Part shown: piece by piece, positions 1 to 12,563 of the stretch
How positions within the stretch are numbered: the stretch's first letter is position 1
Layout: the number at the start of each line of letters is the position of its first letter
Origin: Paramecium tetraurelia
Taxonomy: Eukaryota > Ciliophora > Oligohymenophorea > Peniculida > Parameciidae
Assembly: GCF_000165425.1 (NCBI RefSeq)
Contig: NW_001799322.1
Coordinates: forward strand, 1 to 64,000
Length of the DNA: 64,000 nt
Reading direction: 5' to 3'
Made by a program: the position numbers and the translations under genes
The notes under the pieces: model-generated
Seen by the model: the letters and a program-made list of their open reading frames with translations, nothing else
What the model was told of the DNA's origin: nothing
The model's database searches: none

Positions 1-3000
1 TAAATTGATCAGTAAGAATATTTTGTTCACTAAAACAATATTCATCTTATTTTGATGGATGACTCAAAAATTAGTATAAAGAGATTTGATCATCTTGATC
101 TACTTTTTCACTGAAATTGCCTTGCAAGCTCATTGAATCATCTGAGATCATTTACAGTTAGGATAAATTTTAAGATTATTTGATGTTAGCAGATCCTCTA
201 TTTGTATTTTCATTTTTATCTTATTTCAATTACGCCTACATTTACTTTAATGTGTCTCTTAATTATTTACGATATCCTTTTTCCATACTAGCAACTTATT
301 ATTCATTTACAGTCAATTCAATAACAAACATTTAAACTTTATTTTCTATTTCATTCTTTTTATACCTAAACTCTTCATAGTTAACAGAATAAATAACTGG
401 AATAGGATTGAAATCTTATGTTGTAATCCTTTATATATAATTTTGGAACTTATCATAATACATCTATTCGGCCCTAGTTTTTAATTGTCCTTCACTTTCA
501 GAAGATGAATCTGCATTTTCTGAATGCTAAATATTAGTTGTCATTTAATTCAGATTAGAAACCCTCATCTCCTGCCTTGAGAAATTGCCCAAGACCATTT
601 ATTGATGCTTTCTTAGGAATTCTTCAAAAAAGAATGAACACAATTTCTCATTAAATACTGTAACCTATTATTTAGTATTGAGTGATTCAGATTCCATAAA
701 TTATTACCTTTTGCCACTCAGAGAGAAATTAGAAGTCTGAATTTTCTCATCCTCATTTATTTTACCTAGAACCTTGTTGTATTGTTAAACAAATAAATTG
801 ATATCTTCTGGTACAAACATGTATGTCTCTTTGTTTGAAACCACTGTGTTACTACTTTCCAGATCTATTTGATTTGGATATTTTCCTTTTGGAGGTACTT
901 AGCCATTCATCAAAAATTCTATCCCTGTTTATTCAATCTCAGCTGTAATAAATGGGAACAACATCCAAATTAACACTTTTAAGTAGAAGTCTTCGATAGT
1001 AAGAGGTTCATTTGACCATTTAATTTCATAGACATCAAAACTAATGCGAATAGTATTTATAAATACACTTCAGATTCTGAATCTGCAGAAGACTCCTCAT
1101 TCTCAAAAGATTTCTGTTTTACTTCATCTTACTTATTATTATCTTTAGGCTTTCTTTGCATACGATCAATCATTTTATATAATCCTTAAGTAATTCCCAT
1201 TAAATTTCCATAAATATCAAATAGGACATGTTGTTACCCTTTGAATATCAGATTTCTTAATCGTTTAGAATCCTCCTTAAGATCTAATTCATCTTATTCC
1301 AATCTTTTCAAACACCCAATCATTGAAAAATCAGCTTCTAAATCTGGACTAAAGTTATGAGCCAAATACACTTAACATCTAATTAATGTTTGATCGCATA
1401 ATTTTGCAAATGTTTAAAAATATTTTCCAATTCTCTAAGTTGATCCTCTTCTAATATAATTTTGCATCATTTCATCATGAACACCCAAAAGCCAATTAGG
1501 CATGAGTGGATTGATATTACCTTTTGTATAATCTATAAATGATGCCATGTCAGCGAATCCAAAAAATCGAGGAATCAAAGGTGAAATAACTTTGTTTCTG
1601 ACTTTCCCTATATTTGGGCCAAATGCTATACACACCTTAACTGAAATAGCATCTCCTTTAAAAAAGTTGATGTTGGTAATTTCAAACGTACTCATGCTTC
1701 TTTCATAAGCCAAGATCTCCTTACAATCTAATATTTTGTATATAATCTTACCTTTTTCCATCTCATAATATGCTCTAGCATTGTTATATAGAATCAATTA
1801 GATAAGGGCATCAAATTTTAAGAATTATACATTATAGGTCCTTCCATTAACAAAAAATATTGATCGATACTTGTTATAGTCTCTTGATATTTGAATTTGT
1901 AATGTTTACAGCTATTACAATTATTTTTCTATTTCAATGAATGTGGCTATTTTGCCTTCCTAAATTTACTTCCAAAATCCAGATTTAAATTAACAGATCT
2001 AATTACTTTTGAATAGTTATTACTTAGATTAATAATGGTAACATATTTTATTTGACTTACTCCATTTAATAAAGATTCTATACAATACTTCTCTCGCTTT
2101 TACTCACTTACAATTTCACATTTGAAATTCTGCTTCGAGATTCTGAATTAATGTTGTAATCTTCATCTTTTTGCATTTAAGCCTATATTATGAATTACAA
2201 AAATAAACACATTTAAATAAAGTAGAATGAATATTCTCTTTATTTTTAGAATAGAACTTTCAGTTCTTAATAAGTTTTAGGTCCATTCCTTTTAAATTTA
2301 TTAATGAAGGTTAAGAACTTCAAAGATAGTACTTCAAAATCCCCAATCCTCTTTTATACTGTGGCTTTATGTTTATCAAAACTCTTTTTGAACAAGCATG
2401 ATATAAAAATAACAGTTTGGTCAAGTTAAATGATCTTCTCAAAGCCAATTTTCTTACATTAACATTTATTTAATCTACAATGAGAGTGATGCATACAAAA
2501 TTTAGTTAAATATTCAATCTCCTTTTACTTACTTTTTTGGGCCTCACCATTCAATTCAAACATGTTCTCTATGTACAATAATTCAAAATATTGATTTTGC
2601 TTTGAAATTGTTTGGTAAACAGTTTATCTTTTCATTTCAACTAAAGCAGTTGTCAGATGCTATGAAACAGGCAAAAGTATTAGGAATATCACTATGCATG
2701 AATAAGAATTTATTGAAAATGCTTTCTGTATTGTTGTGATTAGATAAACAATTGTGAATATTGTTAATCCCGAATTATATAATTTTGCATAAGCTGAAAA
2801 TCTATGATGATTAGTATTATATAGATTACCCAAAAGGATACTAGATGATTGCCTCTCCTATTAGCATGCATATGAACAATCCAAAGACAATTTTTGAAAG
2901 TAAAACAAAAATAAACTATGTTCTAATTGACATAAACACTAAGGGGATTAATAGTAATTGGGCTATTATATTATTGTAATTAAAGTATTTTCTTAAACTT

Positions 3001-3570
3001 TACTAAAAGAATTCGTAGTTGATGAAATAGATATTTGAAATTAATAAGCTTACCAAAGCAATCAATAAATTAAAAATAGAAAGTAATATCAACAATGGAT
3101 CAGCTGCATTCAGCAAGTTCCAACAAACATAATAGAGTTGAATAACATAAAATAACCAAGTGAAGTTAAGAAAATAGTTAGTTATTAGTATGGTAATTAA
3201 CTAAAATTTGATAATAATAATTGTATACATCCAAAACACTCTTTGAGATACTGTCTACACTATTGTGGCTTTTCATTATAAAGCGATAAGTGATAATGAT
3301 ATAAGGGAAGCAATTCAGCATGGTTATGGCAATGCCGATTAAAATGTTTATTGGGTTGTTATTCATAAAGTATGGAGAAATCAAACATATTTTTGTGAAT
3401 GATTTTATCAGGCTAAAAACTTGTTCATTTGAATCATCAATTAAAAAGTATGACAATTGTAGGAAATACACACAAATTTAGAATTTTGCATAGCTGAAAT
3501 TATTTATAGTAGGAGACAAGTTAGTTTGAATTATCAAGCCTTGATACTGCTTAAAGTATTCCCATTTCAT
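1..3570 (-). CDS. TmcB-like PAS-domain polytopic membrane protein, 3' part cut by window start
   Basis: The frame starts at ATG 3570 and stays open to the left edge, so the C-terminus is missing. The N-terminal half is hydrophobic with several membrane segments. Around 1430-1800 lies a PAS-like segment containing NPLMPNWLLGVHDEMMQNYI, the type seen in tiny-macrocyst (TmcB) proteins of ciliates and Dictyostelium. It is followed by a DIYGNLMGITQGLYKM stretch typical of the same family, then acidic linkers. A 26-nt intron at 1041-1066 restores the frame leading to EVFDVYEIKW. More introns are probable in the unspliced N-terminal half, where I did not check every codon. Role in ciliates is unknown; the PAS domain suggests sensing. 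A second family member lies at 47303-52226. Family call fairly sure, exact exons less so. Confidence 0.7.
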
Positions 3571-4137
3571 ATTTAGAAATATAAATAATATAAAATTATA
3601 ACATATACACAATTTTTCATTCAAAATTAACTGTCATAAAGGCATACTAGGGTTGAGTGGTGGATAAATAATTAAATTACATAATGATCTGCTATTCTTA
3701 GTTTGAATTAGCCCCTCTTATATTATTCTATATATAGCCTTTGAATTTTATATGATGTATCTTTGATGCTAGTTTGAAGATCAAAATAGCAAGGATAGTT
3801 TAAATAAAGAAAATCAAATATTTATAAATCAGATTAATATATGCAAATGAGATGAAATTTACATAGATGCATTTGTATAAAATTAAAATTAATCAGCATT
3901 TGCTTAAGGTAAATCCAACTCTGATAAATAAATTGAATTTACATATAATTGGCCTCACAAATTTATTATTTTAAGAAAATTAGATTTGTATTAATATTGG
4001 AATGAATTAACAATGATTTACTTATAAAATAGACATCCAATGCCCTAAGTAATTTTGAAAATAATATTAAATAATATAAACTAGGAAGTTTGAATTTATA
4101 CATGATAATTTTATACATATAGATAAAATGATAATGA
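3571..4137. other. Intergenic stretch, no gene resolved
   Basis: This 567-bp A+T-rich gap separates the start of the TmcB-like gene from the stop of the Sec61 alpha gene, both on minus. I find no convincing frame with TAA/TAG read as Gln. The short minus-strand frame crossing into 4193 is only the unspliced last Sec61 exon in a shifted frame. Confidence 0.4.
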
Positions 4138-5698
4138 TCAAAATATGGATTGATTATCAGATTTTTCTTTGTGAAATGTTTCAAAATACCCATAAATAAT
4201 TGTAACAGCTAACAAAATTCCAGTTCCTGAAACAATAACAATGAAAAATTACCTGATCCTATAGCTCCCAAAATATCAGCAACAATAGTCAATAATCCTA
4301 TGCAAACTCCACCACAAAATGCTGCCACTGGAATATAACCAGATAAATATTTGACCATAGATTCTTCTCTCAATCCTTTAATTTTAATCTATTTTCATTT
4401 AATATTGATACTTATTCATCTTTGAATTTTCTAGCCACATCTTTAGCACTTTCTCCTGAAATTTGAATCCAAAATTTAGCAAAGAAGCCACACATGAATA
4501 CAACAAATAAGACATAAACAACTGCATGAATTGGATCATTAATAATATCCTTGACATCTCTTAATGGAGACATGTAATAAGCCAAACCTCCAATGGGTAC
4601 TGATTAACCACCAAATTCTGCCTCTTACCATGTACCAAGCAATTTAACAAAGAAATTGGTTTTGAATCTTCGATAGAGTAATTATGAAAGGAAATAAACA
4701 TTTTAAACAAGGGTACTTTGGATGATCATTGGGATGTTGGAGGTATAAAACAATTTAATTCCATGTGATGACACTAATCCTCTAATTTTTTAACTTGCTA
4801 ATGGAACTTCCACTCTGAAACCTTATAAGTAGATGACCAATGAGATCACAAACAAAGTGGCTAACAAATTATTAAGATTTGGAGCTGATTCTCTGAAGAA
4901 TGCGTAATAAAGTGCTTAGACTAAAAGTATTATATTAATTTTTACGGGTATTTTATTTTGTGAATAACAAATGGAAGAAATTAATAATAGCACCCTCAAA
5001 TTGAGTTCCAGCTTCAGTGGACAAGGTAATAGGTGAAAAGGATTTCCAGAGAATGTTTTCACTTACATTAGTTGCGATAAACAATGAAATACCAGAACCC
5101 AAACCTAAAAGATTTAAATTTTTATATTGTACCATATCCTTTTTAAAGCATTTCATCTAACATTGTAACAATAACACCGGCAAATGTTAATTATAACAAA
5201 ATAAGAATGGCATTACCAGCTCCTATTTGATTTATGTCACCATATGCACCAGACCATATGTATGCCATTCCTTCAGCAATTGCCATAATAAAGGATAATA
5301 CTAAAAATTGATATTAGCAATACATTTTTAGGCTGCATTGAATAGTACTTTGTCTTCTCTCACCGAATGATTAACTTCAATAAATCCTACTCCACTAAGG
5401 AATTGTAAAATCATTCCAGATGTTACAATTGGTGAAATACCCAATTCCATCAAGGTACCTTTATTTGAGGCCAAGATAACTCTCATCCAATAGAAAGGGT
5501 CAGATCCTAATGTGTATTGCCCGATAAAATACCTGAAGTTCTGTATACACCGTATAATGGGATTTAACAGCAAATCAAATAGATAAAGAGAGTAATTCCT
5601 GTGATGAGCACTTTGACCTTCAATGGTTGAGGAAATCTTGGCTCTTGTACTTCTGGAATAATAGAAAGTGCTGGTCTGAGTAGATGAAGAAGTCTCAT
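4138..5698 (-). CDS. SEC61A: Protein transport protein Sec61 subunit alpha
   Basis: Pore-forming subunit of the ER translocon, which passes secretory proteins across and inserts membrane proteins into the ER membrane. The start [20 protein letters not shown] at 5698 and the following [22 protein letters not shown] match the conserved N-terminus and first membrane helix. [22 protein letters not shown] is the conserved plug and TM2 region. The C-terminus [18 protein letters not shown] followed by an acidic/basic tail ends at TGA 4138. The first and last introns are both 26 nt. Ten membrane segments are expected for the family; most are visible in pieces because small introns break the frame. 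Same strand as both neighbours, with 59 bp to the upstream coiled-coil gene. Confidence 0.95.
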
Positions 5699-5757
5699 AA
5701 ATTAAAATAATAAATTAACACGTATACTACTCAACAAATATCTCTTTAACATATAAT

Positions 5758-7020
5758 TCATTATAAATCTTTTCTTAATGGTCGATTACGATTTAATTGA
5801 CTTCTCAATTGTGCCTATATAGAGAACAATTGTTTAAGTTCTGCCTCGACTAACAATTAATTGACATTGTCACTTCTACTCAAATCAATGACTTTCAAAT
5901 GTATTTTTTGTTTAATATCCAACATTTAGATCCACAAATCTTGTTAGCTCTATCCCAAATATTGTATGATTTCAGAGATAGTTTTCTTTAACTCTAGATT
6001 CTACTCAGCAATAGATTCAATTTATTTTTTATGATATTTTATAACATCATTCCTTTCTCTTAATATATTTTCACAAAACTCTTACCATTTTTTATTTATT
6101 TGTTTCCCTTGACGCTTTAAAGAATCTAATTAAGCTTATGCAAATACCAATCTTCGATTGCAGTTCTTCCTTGTCGTTAGCATTAACACTATTGGTCTTA
6201 TGAAAATGGCTTGCACTGCTGCTCAATTTGCTCTATTTTAAAGTGTCACTCAACACACTCTTAGGAGTGGTGATCCTGTAAGGATTACAAGTTAGATCTT
6301 AAATTTTACTTTATAAATCATAAATTATTTAAATATTATCCTAAATGTGAATCTAGAATTTTTCTTCCTGATTTTTTTTTTAGACATATTAGTTTATTAA
6401 CTAAACCATCAAAACAACAATTTACATATTCTACTAAAAACTATACAATCATCTTTTTATTACTTTTATCCTAGTCATTTATCAACTCCTAAAGGTTCTC
6501 TTAATATAAAAAATTCATCAATTAGTCATACAATTCATCGTAATTGTTCTACATCTGATTTATATCTTATTTTTAAGCCATCACAACTTATAACTGACAA
6601 GTCAATGTTTCAATCTCCTGAACATATTATAATTATTCCTCCTTTAATTACATCTATTCCTTCTCATAATTTGCTTACAAATTCTCAAATTCATTAATTT
6701 GTCTTTCCAGTTCTAATATTTATTTCTATTATTAATCAACTGCCTCAAATTTAATACAATTATACATCTATAAGTTAAGCCTTGTCATTATATAATTGTT
6801 GGCACATCTCATACATTTTCTAATACGATTTCAACTTCTCTTCATCAAAATTTTATTATCTTTATTAATTGATTTCTTGCACATCTTATTACTGCTTATC
6901 AATTTTTATTGGGTCTGATTACTTAATTACAATTGGCATTTCATCATTTGATTGATGAGTACTTTTTGGAGCTACATCAAATACAAAATTTGCTCGAATG
7001 TCTTTATATTGTTTACTCAT
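5758..7020 (-). CDS. Coiled-coil protein, 397 aa
   Basis: Start MSKQYKDIRANFVFDVAPKS at 7020, stop TGA at 5758. Three introns of 22, 25 and 22 nt give exactly 398 codons including stop. Most of the protein is Q/E/L-rich heptad sequence (for example QKQILELERQINEFENLQ), with a Ser/Thr-rich hinge in the middle and a basic C-terminal end, RNRPLRKDLQ. No enzyme motif is visible. Such proteins are common as basal-body, axoneme or cortical components in ciliates, but nothing in the sequence proves that here. The middle intron matters: unspliced, the frame would end at TGA 6318 and the downstream part would look like a separate overlapping gene. Confidence 0.85.
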
Positions 7021-7438
7021 ATATAAAAATAAATTATATTTATAATTATATTTCTAATCCTCAAATTCATATATCTTAATTAAACCTAAAAATCGACTTG
7101 AAATTCCAACCAAATTTACAAACTCAGTTTTTCATATTTAATTAATTTTTATTCTCATCTTGCAAAGCATAAAAAACTCATATTTAATGGCAATAAGGTT
7201 AAACATTGAATTATATATTGGTTTTATAGATTATTTAAATTTTTTTATTTTGAATTGCAATTAACTTGATAGTTTTTTATTACAAAAACTTATTTAAACA
7301 ACTAAAAGATTTCCAAAACATTCCAAATTAAGGTTGTCATCATTCAAAATCAAATGCAACAATTTGTATTTATATAAATAATAGTGTGAATTTGAGATAA
7401 TCAAAATAATGTATTAATAGAAAAACAAGTACATAGAT

Positions 7439-9469
7439 TCATTAAGGACGTAGTTTAGTATGGACTGATATTGATTATTTATGATATCTGGCAATACTAT
7501 TATTCTAACCAAATGACTAATTTGTTTAATTATAACTTTGATTTAAACTTTACGTATGAGTAGTAGCCATCTAGCATAATTTAATTATTTCACCTTTTAT
7601 TTTAAATCTTTATTTTCTTTGCTTAATTTAGCCATTTAAAATTAGGCATCCTTAAATTTTAGTTATTGACTTGAAAATTTTTGCTATAGCTTTATTTCTT
7701 ATTAAATAAGATCACTATCAATATCTTCAGTTCGAACTAATTTGTTTTGCAAAACCAGCATCTCTTATATCATATCTTAACATTCAACTGAAAACATAGT
7801 CCTAACCATTTCAAACTAGAATAAACCAATAAATTTACTGTTTTTAACAATGCTATATAATCAAAATTCTTAAATTTTTACTCCTAAATTGAAACTTAGC
7901 TACAAGCAATACTTTTCTTGTTTGATTGTTAATTCTTATTATTATTCATTTACTATTATAATATTATCAGCTATTCTTTTAATTATGCATTCTCTTTTTC
8001 TAATTCTACTTATTATTCGAGCTGGGTAGATAATTTTTTATCATATTTTGAGAATTAAATTTAAAGTTCTTAGATTTCCTTATTTTTCTATTCATCTAGT
8101 TATTTCATGTGAATTAATTCTTACTTAAACATTCTTTTTTATTTGTCTAATACTTTTAGATCATTCTAATATTATTAAATTTGATTGTTTTAGGCAGAGG
8201 TTTGTTATTATAATTGTTAATTTATTTATTGAGAGTCTGTAACCTAATGTTATAAATCAAATATTATTTAAGATTTTTCTTGATCTAATTATTAATATTT
8301 TTATTCAGCCAATGAGGAATTTTATAAGAATTCCTCTAAATTATGTAAATTTTTCAAAATATCTTAATCATGTCCATTTGTAATCTCATTGATTTTCAAT
8401 GTTACTTTAATATTAATCAATAAATACTTTATTAAATGAATTATTCTGAAGTTGATAATTATTCTTAGAGTTAATCTCCATATAAGCATTGCTCGTGATA
8501 CTCAGATTTGATTTAATTAGTTTTTATCTCGAAATCCTCCAATTAATATTAAAATTTCTATTCAAGATCTTGAAGTTGGTATTTTAATAGTTCAATTTAT
8601 TTAAATTTTTCCTCTATGCAATTCTTTTTTTCTTCATTCTGTTATTCCAGCTTTTTGATTTTTGTATTTAAAAACTCCATTTCTTATTCTTTTAGAGCTA
8701 AATTGAATTCTTACTTTTGTTCATCTTTCTATAAACTCTTATAAAAGGTTTGTCTTAACCCATCCAATTCTTTCATCAACTCTTCTTTTTCACATTCTTC
8801 TGTTTTTAAATTTACTTGAATTTTATTCAACCTCTTTTCGAGTTATTAGATATCCTATTAATATTTTTCATTTTTTTATTATAGTTGTTATATTTATGAT
8901 TTCAAATGATGATTCTCTGATTCTAATTTTTGTATTTAAGCTTCTTTAAAAATTATTGTATCGTCATCTTTAGTTGAGGTTGCCAATTAATCCAACTGAT
9001 CAATCAAATACTATTTATCGACTTTTAATTCCATTAACTCTTTAGCATAAAAGTTGATTTAATGATTTAAATTATCAACTAATTGTTATAAATTTTCAAT
9101 CTATGTCACATTTTAATTCTAATTGTAAAGCTCTTGGTAAAGCTATGAAAGTAACGCAAATAAATCAATTTTTTACTCTCTTGACATATTCAAAACTTAA
9201 TTTAAAACCTCTTGAAATCCCTCAATTTGTAATTTATTTTCAATTGAATTGCGTAAAATCTAAATAAATTGATTTTATCCTTCAATTATGGATTTTTATT
9301 CTTCTAGTTATTTGATGTATTCTAATTATTGACCAAATAATTTATTCTCATGAAAACTATTATTAAAGTCAGAATTTTTAAGGTTAGGTTTTTCATTTTA
9401 TTTGAATTAAATAGGAAAGTTATTCGTAGTATCATTTAAAATACTTGGTTTGAATGTTTAATAGTTCAT
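7439..9469 (-). CDS. Long coiled-coil protein, 653 aa
   Basis: Start MNYQTFKPSILNDTTNNFPI at 9469, stop TGA at 7439. Three 23-nt introns leave 654 codons. After a short disordered N-terminus the protein is almost continuous coiled coil rich in Gln, Glu, Lys and Leu (LEQQVELEKENAQLKEQL is representative). It ends in a Ser/Asn/Gln-rich tail after the last intron. No globular domain is recognisable. It is transcribed away from the plus-strand gene at 9516 across a very short spacer and is followed on the same strand, after 418 bp, by another coiled-coil gene. Structural role likely; specific function unknown. Confidence 0.85.
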
Positions 9470-9515
9470 AGCTGATATTTGGTTTTATAATTATTATATT
9501 ATAATTCAAAAATAA
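9470..9515. promoter_or_regulatory. 46-bp spacer between divergent genes
   Basis: Only 46 bp separate the two start codons at 9469 (minus) and 9516 (plus). Both 5' untranslated regions and promoter elements must therefore lie here or inside the neighbouring coding sequence. The spacer is almost pure A+T with no motif I can name. The inference depends on both start codons being right. Confidence 0.4.
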
Positions 9516-10377
9516 ATGAATAGTTTATAAATTTTCATATTATATCAAGACTCTTTATCAAAATTACATAGCTTATAACATCTATATGAAATTGATTTCA
9601 AAAAGAGATTCAAATTCAGCTCCTGCAATTAGGGATTTATTATCTATAGTAAATTCATTTAAGTCCAACCAAAGCTAAAGCTTTTGAGTTACTTAATAAA
9701 ATAGCAATAATTAACCGCAATTCTAATACTAAATTATCCTGGTCGTAGTATTCTTTTGATATAAAGAAAAAATTACATTTAAATTGGATATTAAGGGCAA
9801 TCAATCTTGAGAGCTCCTAAATAAATGTAGAGTTCAATTATAGCTTATAAAATTCATTACAACTTTGGAAGAATAAGAGGAGACATATTGAAAAAGCAGT
9901 TATAAAATTATCTAAATTTTATTCGATATCTGTCAGAAAATAAAATTTCATATTTATTTGATTAGAATGTTGAATTAGAAGGAATTGGTGAGGAATTTAG
10001 AATAGACATAAAGTTAGTTAGGATCTTAAAATTATTCTAATAGACTAATTTGAATCACTTATTTTTTTTACTCTTAAATAGATTACAGAATTAATTTATT
10101 TTAAAAGTTGTAGCTTAAGGATGTTATGTTATAGCTTCTCGAGAAGGAAAGGAATAAGCAGAAGAATATTTTTTAGGTGAATAAAAACCATAAGATTATG
10201 GGTATATTCAATCTCTTCATTTATGCTGCCACTTAATTAAAAATACTCTGTCCTTAATAAAGGGACTTGCATGAATTCTTACATCATTATAAATAATATT
10301 CTATTTAATTACAACGAATATCGTATATTATATATTCAATGTTAACCTCTTAGATTTTAGTGTGTTATTATTATTGA
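9516..10377 (+). CDS. Hypothetical protein, 258 aa
   Basis: ATG 9516 begins MNSLQIFILYQDSLSKLHSL. Introns of 26, 34 and 25 nt are needed, and with them the gene has exactly 259 codons. The protein is rich in Leu, Ile, Asn and Lys, without a clear signal peptide or catalytic motif, and looks helical (for example AFELLNKIAIINRNSNTKLS). I do not recognise a family. The 3' end overlaps the last 42 bp of the convergent minus-strand gene. The 34-nt intron is at the upper end of the usual size in this window, so that junction is the weakest part of the model. Confidence 0.6.
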
Positions 10378-12028
10378 TTTATCCATTTGGAGTTGAATAA
10401 ATGAAACCTCTCTCTGAAGGCATGCTTAAGAAGAAGTATAACGATGGCTCTAACCATTAAAGTTTTAATTTTCAAAGATTGTCAGTCCAAACCCTTTTGG
10501 GATGTAAATGGATTTTATTTTATGTTTAAATTTCCTATCGAAAATACAGATGAAGATATTACTCAATATCCTTTAAACTGTCGCAAACTTCTAAAGCTAA
10601 ACCTTAATACTCACATTCAGAGTAAATTACTATGCATTAATTTTGAATAATCTCACTAGATAGCTTTAGACCATCATCTTCAAAGGGATTATTAATTTTC
10701 ATGTCTCCTTATTTATTAATATTATTTTCAAGCGAATTTACGTTTTGCTTCAACTCTTCAGGTATATCTTCTTATGCCTAAGTGGATTCTTAAGTGATTT
10801 CTTGCACATCTGTTTCAATTTACTATTCTTATTATTCATTTCCTTTACTAAATGATGCTTAATTTTCTTGTTTATCCTCATTAAATGCTTAAGCTTATTT
10901 TTCCACCTAATTATTTAATTATTCATCTTCATTGTTAAAGTTGATATCTTCTTCTATTTAGGATGGTTAAGGGACTGCCTTTTGTTATAATTCTAAATCT
11001 TCTGGCTGTTCCAGTATTTGAGTGTCTTCGTCTGATTCAGGTACCATATCTTGAATAATTCTACCAAAATTTTATGTAACTTCGAACTAATCATCTGCAT
11101 TGGTAGTTTAGATATTTATTTATTCTTTTTAATTTTCTTATTATTCTTGTACTGAACCTAAACTTTCTGACTAAATTTCATAAGCATTTTGTGCAATATG
11201 AATTTCATTACCTGATTAAATTATGACTGAATCTTAAATAGGCATATCTTAGATGACTTTATTGGTGGTTTCTTATTTTGCTTCTAGATTATTTTCTTCC
11301 AACTTTTCATTTGTGTTTGGTTAATTCTATTGATCTTCTTTATTCTATGATTACTCTTACTCTTTTTGATTTAATTTATCTGGTGTTTATTAAGCATTTA
11401 AAATTGAGTTGTTAATATCACTAGAATTTGTCTGTTAATCAATATCTTTTTAGACAACAAGCATTTGATCTGATGTTACAACAACAGGCTATAAATAAGT
11501 GTCTGCGTTTCGGATGGAAATATCATCTTGTTCTTTGGAAAATTGAGGTTCTGGAATGTTTTATTATTGAATTGTCAAATCTAGGTTTTAATTCATAGGG
11601 ACTTGTTGCAAATGTAATTCTCCTTCTATTTATTATTCTAAATTATGCTATTATTCTATTGAGGTTTCTATTTTAGGTTGTTAATTTACAACAGGTTATA
11701 TCTCAAAAGAAGATCCTATCAAATTTGTTTATTGTTAATCGGATTCTGCTGGCTCTAGCGTATTGGCTGTTGAAATTGGAACATCAATTGACGCTGAGTC
11801 TTAGCTTTCTTAAGGAGTTGTTAAATTTGGTTAATTTTATGTTTCTTGATTCATACTAGAATCAATAGCAGACTCATTGCTATCATAATAGGTTATTTCA
11901 TCTTCTATTGGAGCCATGATTTCTTCAGATATCAAATTACCATCCAAGTCGTAATGAGTAACCAAGGTTCCACGTTGAGTGTTTGTCAAGACAATGAGTA
12001 GAGTCAATAAGACAATCGATTTTTTCAT
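10336..12028 (-). CDS. Secreted acidic Q-rich protein with C-terminal beta/gamma-crystallin-like motifs, 554 aa
   Basis: Start MKKSIVLLTLLIVLTNTQRG at 12028 is a signal peptide (KK, then a Leu/Ile/Val core). About 400 residues of Gln/Asn/Glu/Ser-rich low-complexity sequence follow. The C-terminal part, reached through one 28-nt intron, contains two hallmark beta/gamma-crystallin sequences: YSECEYQG and FENQNFNG. Both fit the aromatic-x4-aromatic-x-Gly pattern, the second preceded by IKSIYIPKGFGLTI. Total 555 codons including TGA at 10336. Beta/gamma-crystallin folds in microbes often bind Ca2+ and stabilise extracellular proteins. Here an extracellular, vesicle or trichocyst-matrix role is only a guess. 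It starts 28 bp after the stop of the endosulfine-like gene, same strand. Signal peptide sure; crystallin call moderately sure. Confidence 0.75.
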
Positions 12029-12056
12029 TATATATTTTAAAACGGATTTAATTATT

Positions 12057-12563
12057 TCAATTTTTGTATAGTGAAAGGAAGTAGTCTGCTGAGTCAAACA
12101 CCTTCTTTTATTTCTTAGTTAAGGGGGTCTTAAACTACAAATCTGCAGCCGCATACTTGGTCATGAGCAACTCTTCCTACTTTTACTCTATGGTTAAATC
12201 CTTCTTCTGTTGTTGTTACATAAAATAATCAGCACTGTCAAAGACTTTCTATTTATGTTATATCAATTATTCATACTTTCTTCTTATAATTATTTTATTG
12301 CTTTTCTGCTAAAGTTGTCACTTACGGACTCTTCTCTTCCATATCAAGCGACTACTGAGTGATCAAGGCAATCATTTGTTCCTCCAACTACTGTTATTCT
12401 AATTATAATAAATCATTTAAATAGTCATCACTTCCAATATAACAAAATCGCTACAATAACATTAAATTCATACAGGGTTGTAGGTTGGATTAAAAGCCAA
12501 TTAAGGTCCCAGGCTTTCTAATCTAAATCTAGATGGTTTAAATTGCGGATTAATCACGCTCAT
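12057..12563 (-). CDS. Protein with two endosulfine-like FDSADYF motifs, 151 aa
   Basis: Start MSVINPQFKPSRFRLESLGP at 12563; introns of 23 and 28 nt; 152 codons. Residues 88-97 and 136-145 are near-identical: KKVFDSADYF occurs twice. In alpha-endosulfine/ARPP19/Igo the single motif FDSGDY, phosphorylated on the Ser by Greatwall, turns the protein into an inhibitor of PP2A-B55. Here Gly is replaced by Ala and the motif is duplicated, about 48 residues apart, the second almost at the C-terminus. The rest is Gln/Glu/Lys-rich and predicted disordered or helical, as in endosulfines. Function as a PP2A regulator is inferred from the motif alone. Divergent from the B-box gene at 13075. Confidence 0.7.

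Noticed and set aside
6360-6410. Apparent one-base frameshift at a run of ten A after a start-like ATG in the minus-strand coiled-coil gene
   Set aside because: A 25-nt GT-AG intron just upstream joins the two frames exactly, and the whole gene then has 398 codons with no error needed.
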